Assembly (NCBI GenBank): GCA_030631085.1
Contig: DAOVLV010000005.1
Coordinates: 1 to 16,826, forward strand
Length of the DNA stretch: 16,826 nt
Direction: 5' to 3'
From: Planctomycetales bacterium
Lineage (GTDB): Bacteria > Planctomycetota > Phycisphaerae > SM23-33
Under the pieces are notes generated by a model. That model was given only the letters and a program-made list of their open reading frames with translations, was not told where the DNA came from and made no database searches. The position numbers and the translations under genes were made by a program. Of the stretch, positions 6,797 through 14,109 are shown piece after piece. Position 1 is the first letter of the stretch. Each line of letters opens with the position of its first letter.

Positions 6797-7318
6797 ATGA
6801 AACACGTCATAACCGCACTTGTTCAGAATACTCCCGGCGTCCTGGCGCATGTTGCTGGTATGATCGCCGCGCGCGGGTTCAATATCGACTCGCTCGTCGT
6901 CGGGCGGACCGAAGACCCGGAATTGAGCCGAATGACCGTCGTCGTCATCGGCGACGACCACGTGCTCGAACAGGTCCGCAAACAGTTGGAAAAAATCATC
7001 ACGATCGTTCGCGTCCGCGATTTCAAGGATATCGACTACGTTGAGCGTGACCTGATGCTTGTCCGCGTTTCAGCGCCGCCGGAGAAACGCGCAGAAGTCG
7101 TCGAACTAGCGAATCTTTTTCGCGGGCGGATCGTTGACGTCGCCAAACAATCCCTGACGGTGGAACTTTCCGGACCTGAGGCGAAGTTGGAAGCGTTCGT
7201 CGATATGGTTAAACCTTACGGTATCCGTGAACTCGCGCGCACCGGGATCATTGCCGTCCAGCGCGGTGAACAACGCGCCAAAGAACAAAAGGAAAACGGG
7301 AAGGGTAAGAACGCTTAA
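6797..7318 (+). CDS. ilvN: Acetolactate synthase, regulatory (small) subunit
   Basis: Binds the IlvB catalytic subunit, raises its activity and confers feedback inhibition by valine. An ACT domain occupies residues 1-75, beginning HVITALVQNTPGVLAHVAG with the ligand-loop region RGFNIDSL; a second alpha/beta domain follows, ending around GIREL. Length is 173 residues with a Lys/Glu/Asn-rich tail after about residue 155. One base separates it from the ilvB stop, so translational coupling is likely. Transcription should end at the strong inverted repeat directly after the stop. The symbol ilvH is equally used for this family. Confidence 0.95.
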   Translation: MKHVITALVQNTPGVLAHVAGMIAARGFNIDSLVVGRTEDPELSRMTVVVIGDDHVLEQVRKQLEKIITIVRVRDFKDIDYVERDLMLVRVSAPPEKRAEVVELANLFRGRIVDVAKQSLTVELSGPEAKLEAFVDMVKPYGIRELARTGIIAVQRGEQRAKEQKENGKGKNA

Positions 7319-7323
7319 CAGAA

Positions 7324-7404
7324 TGAACCACAAAGGGCACAAAGAACACAAAGAGAAGTCAATTTTTCTATTTTCTTTGTGCCCTTTGTGGTTCAGGTTT
7401 TTTT
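7324..7404 (+). terminator. Strong inverted-repeat terminator of the ilv operon, made of a 9-nt repeat
   Basis: A perfect 23-bp inverted repeat, 7324-7346 with 7373-7395, loop 26 nt, followed on the + strand by GG and seven T (7398-7404). The left arm belongs to a 9-nt register repeat: cacaaaggg, cacaaagaa, cacaaagag (7329-7355). The right arm includes the stop codon of the opposing gene (7393-7395). On the - strand no T run follows, so it should terminate mainly the ilv transcript. Confidence 0.8.
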
Positions 7405-10341
7405 CTTCGACAACATCAATATCGTCGCGCGTTTCAGTTTCGCAAGCGTTCCCGGAATGACTCCCTTAAACGTTACGATTAATGCGTCCTCGTTCGGGTC
7501 CATTCCGTCTTTCCATCCGTCAAGATTACAGACCTGACCGACGAACGCGCGGAGTTGGATGTCGTTCCATTTCATTCTGGTTTTAAGCATTCGCAATAAT
7601 TCAGCGATTTGGATACCGTCGCGCCACGCTTTCATGCGGAGCGAGGGGACCGGTTCGGACAGGTCGAATTTCCGTCCCGGATACATCAGCGCGGTAGCGT
7701 CCGCCTTGGTCAAATCGCCGTCCGAGGCGATTGTCTGCCACGGCAGCGTACCGGCCGCACCCCAACAGTAACTCCGCACAGGCCAAACCGTCCACGCGAG
7801 ATTGCTCGAAGCGAACGACGGGGGCATCTTGTAATTCCAGTATTCTTCGCCGAATTTCCGTTTGCGATAGGCGATTAACCGCCGCTGTTTATAGAGTTGC
7901 CCCGCGCAGACGTTCAGGTCCACGAGTTTATCCAGCCAGTTGCGCTGATACCCAGGCCTGGAAATGTCGATGCGGAAGTCGATGGTCGGTGCGGCCCCCG
8001 GCCCGATGAGCCGGCGCCCGTCTGGGAACTTGCCCTTTTCATCCCACTTGTGGCTGGGCACAGAGACAAGTCGGCGGCGGTTCAGCGCTTCCTTGACGGC
8101 CCACTTTCTCACCGTCTGCCGCGTCAGCCGCCCGAAATGCGCCAGCGCCAGGAAGTCGGCGGCGAACATCGGCTCATCGAGCAGCCAAAGGCTGATGCCC
8201 CGACCGGCTTTGCGCCGAAAGTAATACTTGTTGTTCAAATACACCTGGTATCGCGTGCGAGTCCATTTTTTCGCCGCCAAGTGCCAGATGAACTGACGCA
8301 TTACAGTTGTCCACGTGTTGCCGTAGTCTTTGTCGAAGCACTGTCCAATCGGCGACCAATCGGCGGTCCATTTCAGGAACTTCTGATAGTCTTTCGGCGG
8401 TGGCCAGGGCTTGAAATGGTCCGCCAGTTTCGCAGGCCAGTTTTCGTGCAGCGGCAGATACATGTGATGAATGGGGACGCCTTCGCCGGGGCCGAGGTAA
8501 CCTTGCTTTTTCGTGAACGCCTCGCCCGAAAGCAGCGGGCCATAGCGTTCATCCCATTCAGACCAGTCGATAACCTTGCAATCTTTACCCTTTCCGGCGA
8601 TTTTCGGCGCGCCGCGCCAATTGATTGACCCGCTCTGCGAGTACGGCAGGACGTTCAGCGTCATGCGATGCGAATGAGCAAGACGATAATACTTCCGCTC
8701 CATCTCCATAAACGCCTTCGGATCGGAATGCTTCACACCCATCGCCCGCGCCGGCGAGGAGTAGGCATTCATATCGCCTACGATGTTGAACCCGTCGTAT
8801 AAGGTAACATTGGCGACCTGAATCTTAATCGGAACCGTCATCACCGGTTTACCGTTTCGCAAAACCGCAAGCGACCCCTCGTAAGGACCGGGTGCGGCGT
8901 TCTTCGGAACCCACACATCAACGAAGATCGCCTGGTTCGCCTGATTCGGAACCTTGTTCCGCGCCCATGGGATATTGAATTTTTCGCCCGACTTGAGCGG
9001 AACGAGCACCTCGGCGTGATACTCCTTCCCCTCGGGAACATACCAGACGCGATAGAGTCTTACATGCTTGAGCGGTGGACGCATTTCCAACTGGCGACCT
9101 TGAAAACCAAGACCAACGAGCGAAACGCTCACGTTTTCTGCTTTTCCTCCCAAAGGAAGTATAACAACCTGCGTTCCTACCCACGCATTTCGGGGCGTTA
9201 GTGGAACCGAAAATGAGGTTGGTTTTCGGACTACAAAGCCTTTCAGGTCCGCTGAAGCCTTCTCGCAAACGTACCTTCGCAGGAATGACCAACCGGGCGA
9301 TATTCCGGCAAGCGAAAGCAAATTCGGCGGTGTTGTCTTCGGTACTTTCGGCGTCGTCAACGCGGGCGATGCCTCAACGGGCCAGCCGGATGTGTGCTTC
9401 TGCGGACCAATAAAACTCTCTATGCTGACGGAATACTTACCGCCAGGTTGCAGGCCCTCCATGACCACCTCGTCATCGTTAAAGGTAACGATGCTCATCA
9501 ACCGGGGGGGTTTAATCCGGGGCGGAGCCATCGGAGCAAGGGGCGGATTGCGCCTTGCTATCGAAATCCTGTGCCCAAGGACGCCGCCGACCTTCTTCCG
9601 GCTACTGTCCTTGTACCAGACGGGGTTGACCTTGACGGCCCCGGTAGTAAACCCGGAGGCAAACGGGGCAGGGGCGACCCTCGGGGCGTGCCGGTCAAGG
9701 TGACCTGCGACATGATGGGGTTTACCCTCAATAATAAGGTATGGCACGGCGTTTCCCTGCTCGCGCGTGTAGATGTCGTGGTTTTCGCGTGTCTGGCCCT
9801 TTTCGTCGGACATCACCAGCCCGTGCGATAATCCCACAACGACGGCTTGGATTAATTCCGGCGCGATGGGAATTTCCAACCAGCCGGCTTTGCCGGTTTT
9901 TACGTCGGAGGTTTTCCACATCATATATGGCGAGTTAAACGTCGCATCGAGCATCGTCCCGCCCGGCTGCGTCCAAGGCTTGTCGGGGTATTTCAGATGC
10001 GTAAAGCAGGCCGAGCCTTTCTGCGGCTTGTTCCGCGCGGTTCCTTCGACCCATTCAACGGGCACGGTGCAGAATGCAACCTTCCGCAGATGCCCGCGAG
10101 CGAGTTTGAGATGCAGCGTGGCCTTGGTGATTTTCCAGTTGCGGATTTGCTTCGTATCGAAGTTGAACAGGTAATAATGCTCGTTACCCTTGATGCGGAT
10201 GCGCGAGTTATTGCCTGTGTTGAGGTTCACCTCGTCGCGGTGGGCACAGATACCCACGTCGGCGGTAATGGGAATTTTTTTTGTCTCAGCGAACGCAAAG
10301 GAAGGAATCAAGGATAAGACGACGAATACAATTTTTCGCAT
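7393..10341 (-). CDS. Secreted GH123/DUF4091-like putative glycoside hydrolase with DNRLRE-type N-terminus
   Basis: Residues 1-18 form a signal peptide ending AFA-ET, so it is exported. Residues about 22-207 resemble a DNRLRE/carbohydrate-binding beta-sandwich (YYLFNFD, ITKATLHLKL, WLEIPIAPELIQAVV, PYLIIEG). After a Pro-rich linker (near 260-340), residues 380-515 look like the beta-sandwich that precedes the catalytic barrel (VPKNAAPGPYEGSLAV). The barrel starts near 517. Its LLDEPM places an Asp-Glu pair at 722-723, the position of the substrate-assisted catalytic DE pair in GH123. The ending MYPGRKFDLSEPVPSLRMKAWRDGIQIAELL is the classical C-terminal motif of these families. A GH123-type beta-N-acetylgalactosaminidase is possible, but many DUF4091 members have unknown substrates. 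AGAGAGGT lies 5 bases before the ATG. tRNA-Thr lies 75 bp upstream in the same direction. Confidence 0.8.
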   Translation of the reverse strand: MRKIVFVVLSLIPSFAFAETKKIPITADVGICAHRDEVNLNTGNNSRIRIKGNEHYYLFNFDTKQIRNWKITKATLHLKLARGHLRKVAFCTVPVEWVEGTARNKPQKGSACFTHLKYPDKPWTQPGGTMLDATFNSPYMMWKTSDVKTGKAGWLEIPIAPELIQAVVVGLSHGLVMSDEKGQTRENHDIYTREQGNAVPYLIIEGKPHHVAGHLDRHAPRVAPAPFASGFTTGAVKVNPVWYKDSSRKKVGGVLGHRISIARRNPPLAPMAPPRIKPPRLMSIVTFNDDEVVMEGLQPGGKYSVSIESFIGPQKHTSGWPVEASPALTTPKVPKTTPPNLLSLAGISPGWSFLRRYVCEKASADLKGFVVRKPTSFSVPLTPRNAWVGTQVVILPLGGKAENVSVSLVGLGFQGRQLEMRPPLKHVRLYRVWYVPEGKEYHAEVLVPLKSGEKFNIPWARNKVPNQANQAIFVDVWVPKNAAPGPYEGSLAVLRNGKPVMTVPIKIQVANVTLYDGFNIVGDMNAYSSPARAMGVKHSDPKAFMEMERKYYRLAHSHRMTLNVLPYSQSGSINWRGAPKIAGKGKDCKVIDWSEWDERYGPLLSGEAFTKKQGYLGPGEGVPIHHMYLPLHENWPAKLADHFKPWPPPKDYQKFLKWTADWSPIGQCFDKDYGNTWTTVMRQFIWHLAAKKWTRTRYQVYLNNKYYFRRKAGRGISLWLLDEPMFAADFLALAHFGRLTRQTVRKWAVKEALNRRRLVSVPSHKWDEKGKFPDGRRLIGPGAAPTIDFRIDISRPGYQRNWLDKLVDLNVCAGQLYKQRRLIAYRKRKFGEEYWNYKMPPSFASSNLAWTVWPVRSYCWGAAGTLPWQTIASDGDLTKADATALMYPGRKFDLSEPVPSLRMKAWRDGIQIAELLRMLKTRMKWNDIQLRAFVGQVCNLDGWKDGMDPNEDALIVTFKGVIPGTLAKLKRATILMLSKKKT

Positions 10342-10384
10342 ATTGCACCTCTCTGCGATTAGACGCTCGAAGGCGAAATTTGTT

Positions 10385-10411
10385 TCTGTGTAATCTGTGA
10401 AATCCGTGGAC
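10385..10411. repeat. 9-nt register repeat beside tRNA-Thr
   Basis: Three consecutive units: tctgtgtaa, tctgtgaaa, tccgtggac. It lies 5 bases from the 3' end of the tRNA gene, between it and the GH123-like gene. Confidence 0.5.
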
Positions 10412-10416
10412 TGGAA

Positions 10417-10488
10417 AGCCGACCCTGGGATTCGAACCCAGAACCTCGGCTTTACGAAAGCCGCGCTCTACCGTTGAGCCAGGTCGGC
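10417..10488 (-). tRNA. tRNA-Thr (anticodon CGT)
   Basis: The reverse complement folds as a full cloverleaf: acceptor GCCGACC/GGTCGGC, D stem GCTC/GAGC, anticodon stem CGGCT/AGCCG with loop TTCGTAA (anticodon CGT, reads ACG), 5-nt variable loop AGGTT, T arm CTGGG-TTCGAAT-CCCAG. The discriminator is T, and CCA is not encoded, so it must be added enzymatically. Length 72 nt. Confidence 0.96.
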
Positions 10489-10533
10489 GAAACTGTACAA
10501 ATACCATTATCGTCGGTTTGGAGCAACCGAAAA

Positions 10534-10656
10534 GATGAATAACGAACAATGAACAAAGAATTACGAATTTCGAAGTAAAAGAAACAAGTCGCTTTTGAGA
10601 GATGCTTTTTTTACTTCGAAATTCAAAATTCTCTGTTCGATATTCAATATTCTCTT
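10534..10656. repeat. Heptad-repeat palindrome downstream of the peptidase-MA-like gene
   Basis: Two arms in 7-nt register (units beginning GAA) face each other: 10535-10580 and, inverted, 10609-10655. The inner 16 bp pair perfectly (10565-10580 with 10609-10624). The outer part aligns without gaps but with substitutions. It fills most of the space between tRNA-Thr and the 3' end of the next - strand gene and may act as its terminator. The right arm (10611-10660) is 45/50 identical to 16458-16507. Confidence 0.7.
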
Positions 10657-10658
10657 TC

Positions 10659-11846
10659 TCAGTCCAGCGCGTTGAGGAATTGCCACTGGCGGAGGGTTTC
10701 TGCCTCCCATGCCGTCGAAAGGCACTTCAGGAAGGTCTCGTCAATCGGCACGTAGAGCGCCCTCTGAATGGCTTCTTCCAGCGGGCATCCCGTCTTGATA
10801 TGGGTAAGCATTTCGCGGAACTGCCCCGGCGTCATGCGTTTGTGCAGGTAGGCCGTCAGGCTGAAGGACTCGGCATAGAAAACGGCTGCGTTTTCGGCAT
10901 TGCAACGTTCCGCCATCAGGAGTTTTCGGAGCGGGATTTTTTTATCGCCAAGCAGCGCCGTCCCCGCCAGCAGGACACGCGAGTTGTCCACGCTCGCTTC
11001 AGCCATCATTGCCAGACCTTCATTCAACGCCAGCGGGCACGGTGCGTCGCCGAAGAACTCCGCCAATACAAGGTGGCACATCTCATGCGGAAGAACGCGG
11101 TCCAGCATGTTTGTGTCGAAAAGCCCGTCCTTTCCAAGTTGAGTCAGGTCGATCCTGCGAATGAATTGTCCGTTTTTATCCTGACGAAGGCTGAAACCGC
11201 CTCCCGACCATTCCGGCGCGCTGACGGCGTGTTTGCGGTATTGGGCCGCATTAGACCAGACGTAGATGTTGACGCTGTGTGGATAGTCCTGCCCAGCCAG
11301 AATAACCCGGCAGATGCGTCTCAAGGCAATTTCGGCTTGTTTGACAATCAGTTTCGCGAGTTCCGAATTATGCGAACGGACCACGAAGTGTTCGCTTGAT
11401 TCGGTGAACTTGCGATTATCGACGGTCGATAACTTCGCACGCTGCTTGGCCGACAGTAGTTCCGAAACCACTACAGGTCTGGCCGATTTGTCCGTCGCCA
11501 ACCGGCAGCGATTAATCTGCTCCTTCACATATGTACGCTCGGAGGGGCTTTGACACAACGACAGGAACTGCTTGTAGGCTTCGGCGGCCTGGGGATATTT
11601 TTCGAGACGATGCCGGGCGGTCGCCACGATAAGCCATGCACGCCAAGCGCCTTCGGATTCGCCGGCAGCGACCCTGGATGCGATTCTTTCAGCCTCCTCA
11701 TGCCGACCCGCCGCCAGGGACGACAACGCCCGCTGGATACCTTCGTCCGACGACGATTCGGAGACAATCGCCCCTTCCGAGAGGCACATCGCCACAGCCG
11801 ATACCAAAAGCAGCATCGGAAGCAATATGATCGACTTATTTGCCAT
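10659..11846 (-). CDS. Exported gluzincin-like (peptidase MA-like) putative metallopeptidase
   Basis: Residues 1-24 form a signal peptide. Residues 34-115 look helical and TPR-like (LSSLAAGRHEEAERIASRVA, ATARHRLEKYPQAAEAYKQF). The C-terminal half carries the zinc-binding HEMCH (254-258), followed 18 residues later by Glu276 in LNEGLAM, the third ligand arrangement of gluzincins such as the peptidase MA-like family. All zinc ligands appear intact, so proteolysis is plausible; no substrate can be named. The start codon lies inside the end of the preceding gene, with an 11-bp overlap (ATGGCAAATAA), so the two are translationally coupled. The stop is just before a heptad-repeat palindrome. Confidence 0.72.
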   Translation of the reverse strand: MANKSIILLPMLLLVSAVAMCLSEGAIVSESSSDEGIQRALSSLAAGRHEEAERIASRVAAGESEGAWRAWLIVATARHRLEKYPQAAEAYKQFLSLCQSPSERTYVKEQINRCRLATDKSARPVVVSELLSAKQRAKLSTVDNRKFTESSEHFVVRSHNSELAKLIVKQAEIALRRICRVILAGQDYPHSVNIYVWSNAAQYRKHAVSAPEWSGGGFSLRQDKNGQFIRRIDLTQLGKDGLFDTNMLDRVLPHEMCHLVLAEFFGDAPCPLALNEGLAMMAEASVDNSRVLLAGTALLGDKKIPLRKLLMAERCNAENAAVFYAESFSLTAYLHKRMTPGQFREMLTHIKTGCPLEEAIQRALYVPIDETFLKCLSTAWEAETLRQWQFLNALD

Positions 11847-13089
11847 TCAGTTCCCGCTTTACTATCTCGGTAAGGGCTTTGACCCGCTGGAGGCGGAGCG
11901 TCGCATCAGTTATTTCCAAAACAAGTTCGCGCTCGAACGGTCCTGCCAGTTCCAGTATCACCTTCAGGTCGGACCGAACTCGTTTCAATGACCGTAACAT
12001 ACTGACAACCAGGTCCGAATACGAAGCCGGTGACATGTCGCGCTCGCCGAGCCTGGCCTTGAGGGCGTCGAATTTACCGGCCTGGACGTTCATGCCCTTC
12101 GTTATCATCGCTATTCGCCGACGGGCAATCTCGACTCGCCAACTACGGGCGATATTGGACACAATGGCGTCGGCCTGGTCGAAACGCTTACTCGCGAGGG
12201 CGTATTTGGTCTTGGCGGCTTCCGGTTCGACAAGTTCGGTCTTTTTACCATCGGCCATCAGGGTTCGTCCCTCTTTAATGACCGATTTGGCATAATCACG
12301 CAATGCCGCCGAAAGAACCTCATGCTTGGACAGCGAGGCGGGACCTGACTTGACTATCGGACCCGGAGCGCCCAAAAGCATGGCTGTGGGCGGATAGACC
12401 TCAGCCAGTACGTACATTCCCTTCGGATGATCCTTGAGGATTTTCGCAACGGCGGCGTAACGAACCGAGTCCGGTAAGGTGGATTTTTGGCTCAGCCGCT
12501 CAAAACATTCCCTCGCCTGTTTGAACTTCTTTGCTCGCAGCAGGCAGTGCGACTCGATATACATCACCTGCAATTTCTGCTTCGGGTCTTTGACGACTTT
12601 TTTAATGGCAGGGAGCAGATCCTTCAAAAGCGTTTCGTATTTGCCTGCCTCCAGTTTACCCTTCGCCAACTGGATGGCGTCGGGTAGTTTCGTCCATTTA
12701 CCGTCAGCATGGACGTGGCCCAGCATTTTGTGCGCGCCGCTATGGTCGGAATCCAGGTCCAGAATTTCGGCGATGATTTTTCCCGCCCGGTGGTCCAGAT
12801 TATTTTCTTTAGCCCATACCGCCACTTCGAACAAAGCGGCTGGGTCGGCCCGGTCGATTCCGGCGAGGCGTGTTTCGAGAAGATCGGTGAGAGTGGGGCC
12901 TCGTTTGATGCTTTCAATTTCCGAGGGTGAAAAACCGATCGTACCATAGTTCATCTCGACGAAGATTTTCCCGTTGGACTCGGTAATGGTTCCCTCGAAA
13001 ACCCGCCCGTCTTTCAGGACAACCATGTCGCCAACGGACGAGCCGGACAATGCCGCAACAATAAGCAATACCGCAGCAAACCGTCTCAT
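11836..13089 (-). CDS. Exported protein with N-terminal small beta domain and TPR-like helices, function unknown
   Basis: The frame is open to 13122, but the start at 13089 is preferred: GGAG lies 6 bases upstream, and the protein then begins with a clean signal peptide (MRRFAAVLLIVAALSGSSVGD). After it comes a short beta module, MVVLKDGRVFEGTITESNGKIF, a pattern common in planctomycete exported proteins. Most of the remaining 417 residues are helical, with TPR-like stretches (AGKIIAEILDLDSDHSGAHKMLGHVHADGKW; LRAKKFKQARECFERLSQ). No catalytic motif is seen. It overlaps the metallopeptidase-like gene by 11 bp, so the two products probably act together outside the cytoplasm. I cannot assign a function. 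Confidence 0.7.
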   Translation of the reverse strand: MRRFAAVLLIVAALSGSSVGDMVVLKDGRVFEGTITESNGKIFVEMNYGTIGFSPSEIESIKRGPTLTDLLETRLAGIDRADPAALFEVAVWAKENNLDHRAGKIIAEILDLDSDHSGAHKMLGHVHADGKWTKLPDAIQLAKGKLEAGKYETLLKDLLPAIKKVVKDPKQKLQVMYIESHCLLRAKKFKQARECFERLSQKSTLPDSVRYAAVAKILKDHPKGMYVLAEVYPPTAMLLGAPGPIVKSGPASLSKHEVLSAALRDYAKSVIKEGRTLMADGKKTELVEPEAAKTKYALASKRFDQADAIVSNIARSWRVEIARRRIAMITKGMNVQAGKFDALKARLGERDMSPASYSDLVVSMLRSLKRVRSDLKVILELAGPFERELVLEITDATLRLQRVKALTEIVKRELNGK

Positions 13090-13280
13090 GTCATACTCCA
13101 TCAAACTCGCAACCCTTACCATCTCAAAAGGATTAACGGTTAGTGTACCACAATTCGACGGAATAATGCAGATTTTTCCCCCGTTATTTTTAATACGGGA
13201 ACGCTACCCAGATTTTCCAGGTTTCCCCGAATGGCCTGCTATGAGCAAGCGCAGCGAGTCGAATGGCTTGCCAAGGCGTT

Positions 13281-13327
13281 CGTCTTCGCTTTGCTTCGCC
13301 GTAACGAGTAGCCCGAAGGGCGAAGAC
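13281..13327. repeat. Palindromic repeat abutting the 3' end of tRNA-Ala
   Basis: GTCTTCGC (13282-13289) pairs with GCGAAGAC (13320-13327), with an inner CTTCG/CGAAG pair (13294-13298 with 13314-13318). The right arm ends exactly one base before the tRNA gene. Its 13293-13309 segment matches 14/17 bases of the insert in ispE. It may be a member of a dispersed palindrome family; in the pre-tRNA it would be the 3' trailer. Confidence 0.5.
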
Positions 13328-13400
13328 TGGAGATGAGGGGACTCGAACCCCTGACCTGCTGATTGCGAACCAGCCGCTCTCCCAACTGAGCTACATCCCC
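13328..13400 (-). tRNA. tRNA-Ala (anticodon CGC)
   Basis: The reverse complement folds as a cloverleaf: acceptor GGGGATG/CATCTCC, D stem GCTC/GAGC, anticodon stem GCTGG/TCAGC with loop TTCGCAA (anticodon CGC, reads GCG), variable loop AGGTC, T arm AGGGG-TTCGAGT-CCCCT, discriminator A. CCA is not encoded. Length 73 nt. Confidence 0.96.
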
Positions 13401-13405
13401 GTAGG

Positions 13406-13472
13406 GTAGGCTGGGCCAAAGGCCCACCTTTCTTGTGCCGGCAAAATAAGGTGGGCCTTCGGCCCAGCCTAC
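13406..13472. repeat. Long palindrome between the tRNA-Ala promoter and the tRNA gene
   Basis: Arms 13406-13430 and 13448-13472 are complementary over 25 bp with one mismatch (core GTAGGCTGGGCC), loop 17 nt. The outer GTAGGCTGGG and inner CCCACCTT are shared with the palindrome at 16383-16548, showing a common family. It lies in the predicted 5' leader of the pre-tRNA. Confidence 0.75.
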
Positions 13473-13482
13473 ATACGACAAC

Positions 13483-13510
13483 AGTATAGCAACTCGGCAA
13501 CTTTCGCCAA
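13483..13510 (-). promoter_or_regulatory. Sigma70-like promoter for tRNA-Ala
   Basis: On the - strand, TTGGCG (13510-13505) and TATACT (13488-13483) are separated by 16 bases. The predicted start near 13476 places the adjoining palindrome inside the transcript, ahead of the tRNA. Confidence 0.45.
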
Positions 13511-13541
13511 GAGACTTTAAGTATATACTGTGCTGACCGCT

Positions 13542-13547
13542 TATAAT
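13542..13547 (+). promoter_or_regulatory. Candidate -10 element of the DJ-1/PfpI gene
   Basis: A perfect TATAAT lies 22 bases before the ATG at 13570. No good -35 is seen at 16-18 bases (nearest TTTAAG at 20), so this is only suggestive. Confidence 0.3.
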
Positions 13548-13569
13548 CTTTTGTGAAAGGAGCATATAA

Positions 13570-14088
13570 ATGAATCTTTCAGGTAAAAAAATCGCGATTA
13601 TGCTCGACCAGGCCTATCAGGAATTGGAAGTGTGGTATCCATATTATCGATTCACCGAAGCCGGGGCGGAGGTTACGCTCGTCGCCCCGCAGGCCGGCGC
13701 GACGTATCCGTCGAAACTGGGTTATCCGTGCGTATCAGACACAGCCGCCAGTGATGTGAACGGCGAAGATTTTGACGCAGTGATTATCCCCGGCGGATGG
13801 GCACCGGACTTCATGCGGCGGGATGAATCTATGATCCGCTTCATCAGCCAATGCGCCGAGGCCAAAATCATCCTGGCTGCCATCTGCCACGGTGGATGGA
13901 TGCTCTGCTGCACCGACGCGCTTCGCGGCAAACGGGCGACAAGTTTCGTCGCTATCAAACACGACATGATTAACGCCGGAGCCGACTGGGTGGATGAAGA
14001 ATGTGTCATCGACGGCAACGTCATAACCTCCCGCACACCCGACGACCTGCCAGCCTTCTGCAAGGCGATTATCAAGGCGCTTTCGTAA
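13570..14088 (+). CDS. DJ-1/PfpI family protein
   Basis: A 172-residue single-domain protein of the DJ-1/PfpI (type 1 glutamine amidotransferase-like) superfamily; members include glyoxalase III/deglycase-like and stress proteins, and biochemical roles are disputed. Visible landmarks: conserved Glu18 in YQELEVWYP, VIIPGGWAPD (71-80), and the nucleophile elbow AAICHGGW with Cys106-His107. Family members usually have CHGPW; here Pro is Gly. The C-terminal SRTPDDLPAFCKAIIKAL is typical of PfpI. AAAGGAG lies 8 bases before the ATG. It is transcribed away from tRNA-Ala and converges on yggS with 21 bases between the stops and no visible terminator. Cytosolic location is expected since no signal peptide is seen. 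Confidence 0.9.
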   Translation: MNLSGKKIAIMLDQAYQELEVWYPYYRFTEAGAEVTLVAPQAGATYPSKLGYPCVSDTAASDVNGEDFDAVIIPGGWAPDFMRRDESMIRFISQCAEAKIILAAICHGGWMLCCTDALRGKRATSFVAIKHDMINAGADWVDEECVIDGNVITSRTPDDLPAFCKAIIKALS

Positions 14089-14109
14089 GCCCGGTGCCGT
14101 GGTCGCGGT

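Noticed and set aside
7227..7460. 77-codon + strand frame across the ilvN end with a His/Lys/Glu repeat
   Set aside because: It is a translation of the 9-nt repeat and terminator palindrome, a common source of spurious ORFs.
7897..8628. 243-codon open frame on the + strand
   Set aside because: Antisense to the GH123-like gene, with no motif or credible ribosome binding site.
13186..13206. Hairpin CCCGT...ACGGG as a terminator
   Set aside because: Short stem with a bulge, and no T run on either strand at the right place.
13204..13500. 98-codon - strand frame over the tRNA-Ala region
   Set aside because: Covers a tRNA gene and two palindromic repeats; it is not protein-coding.
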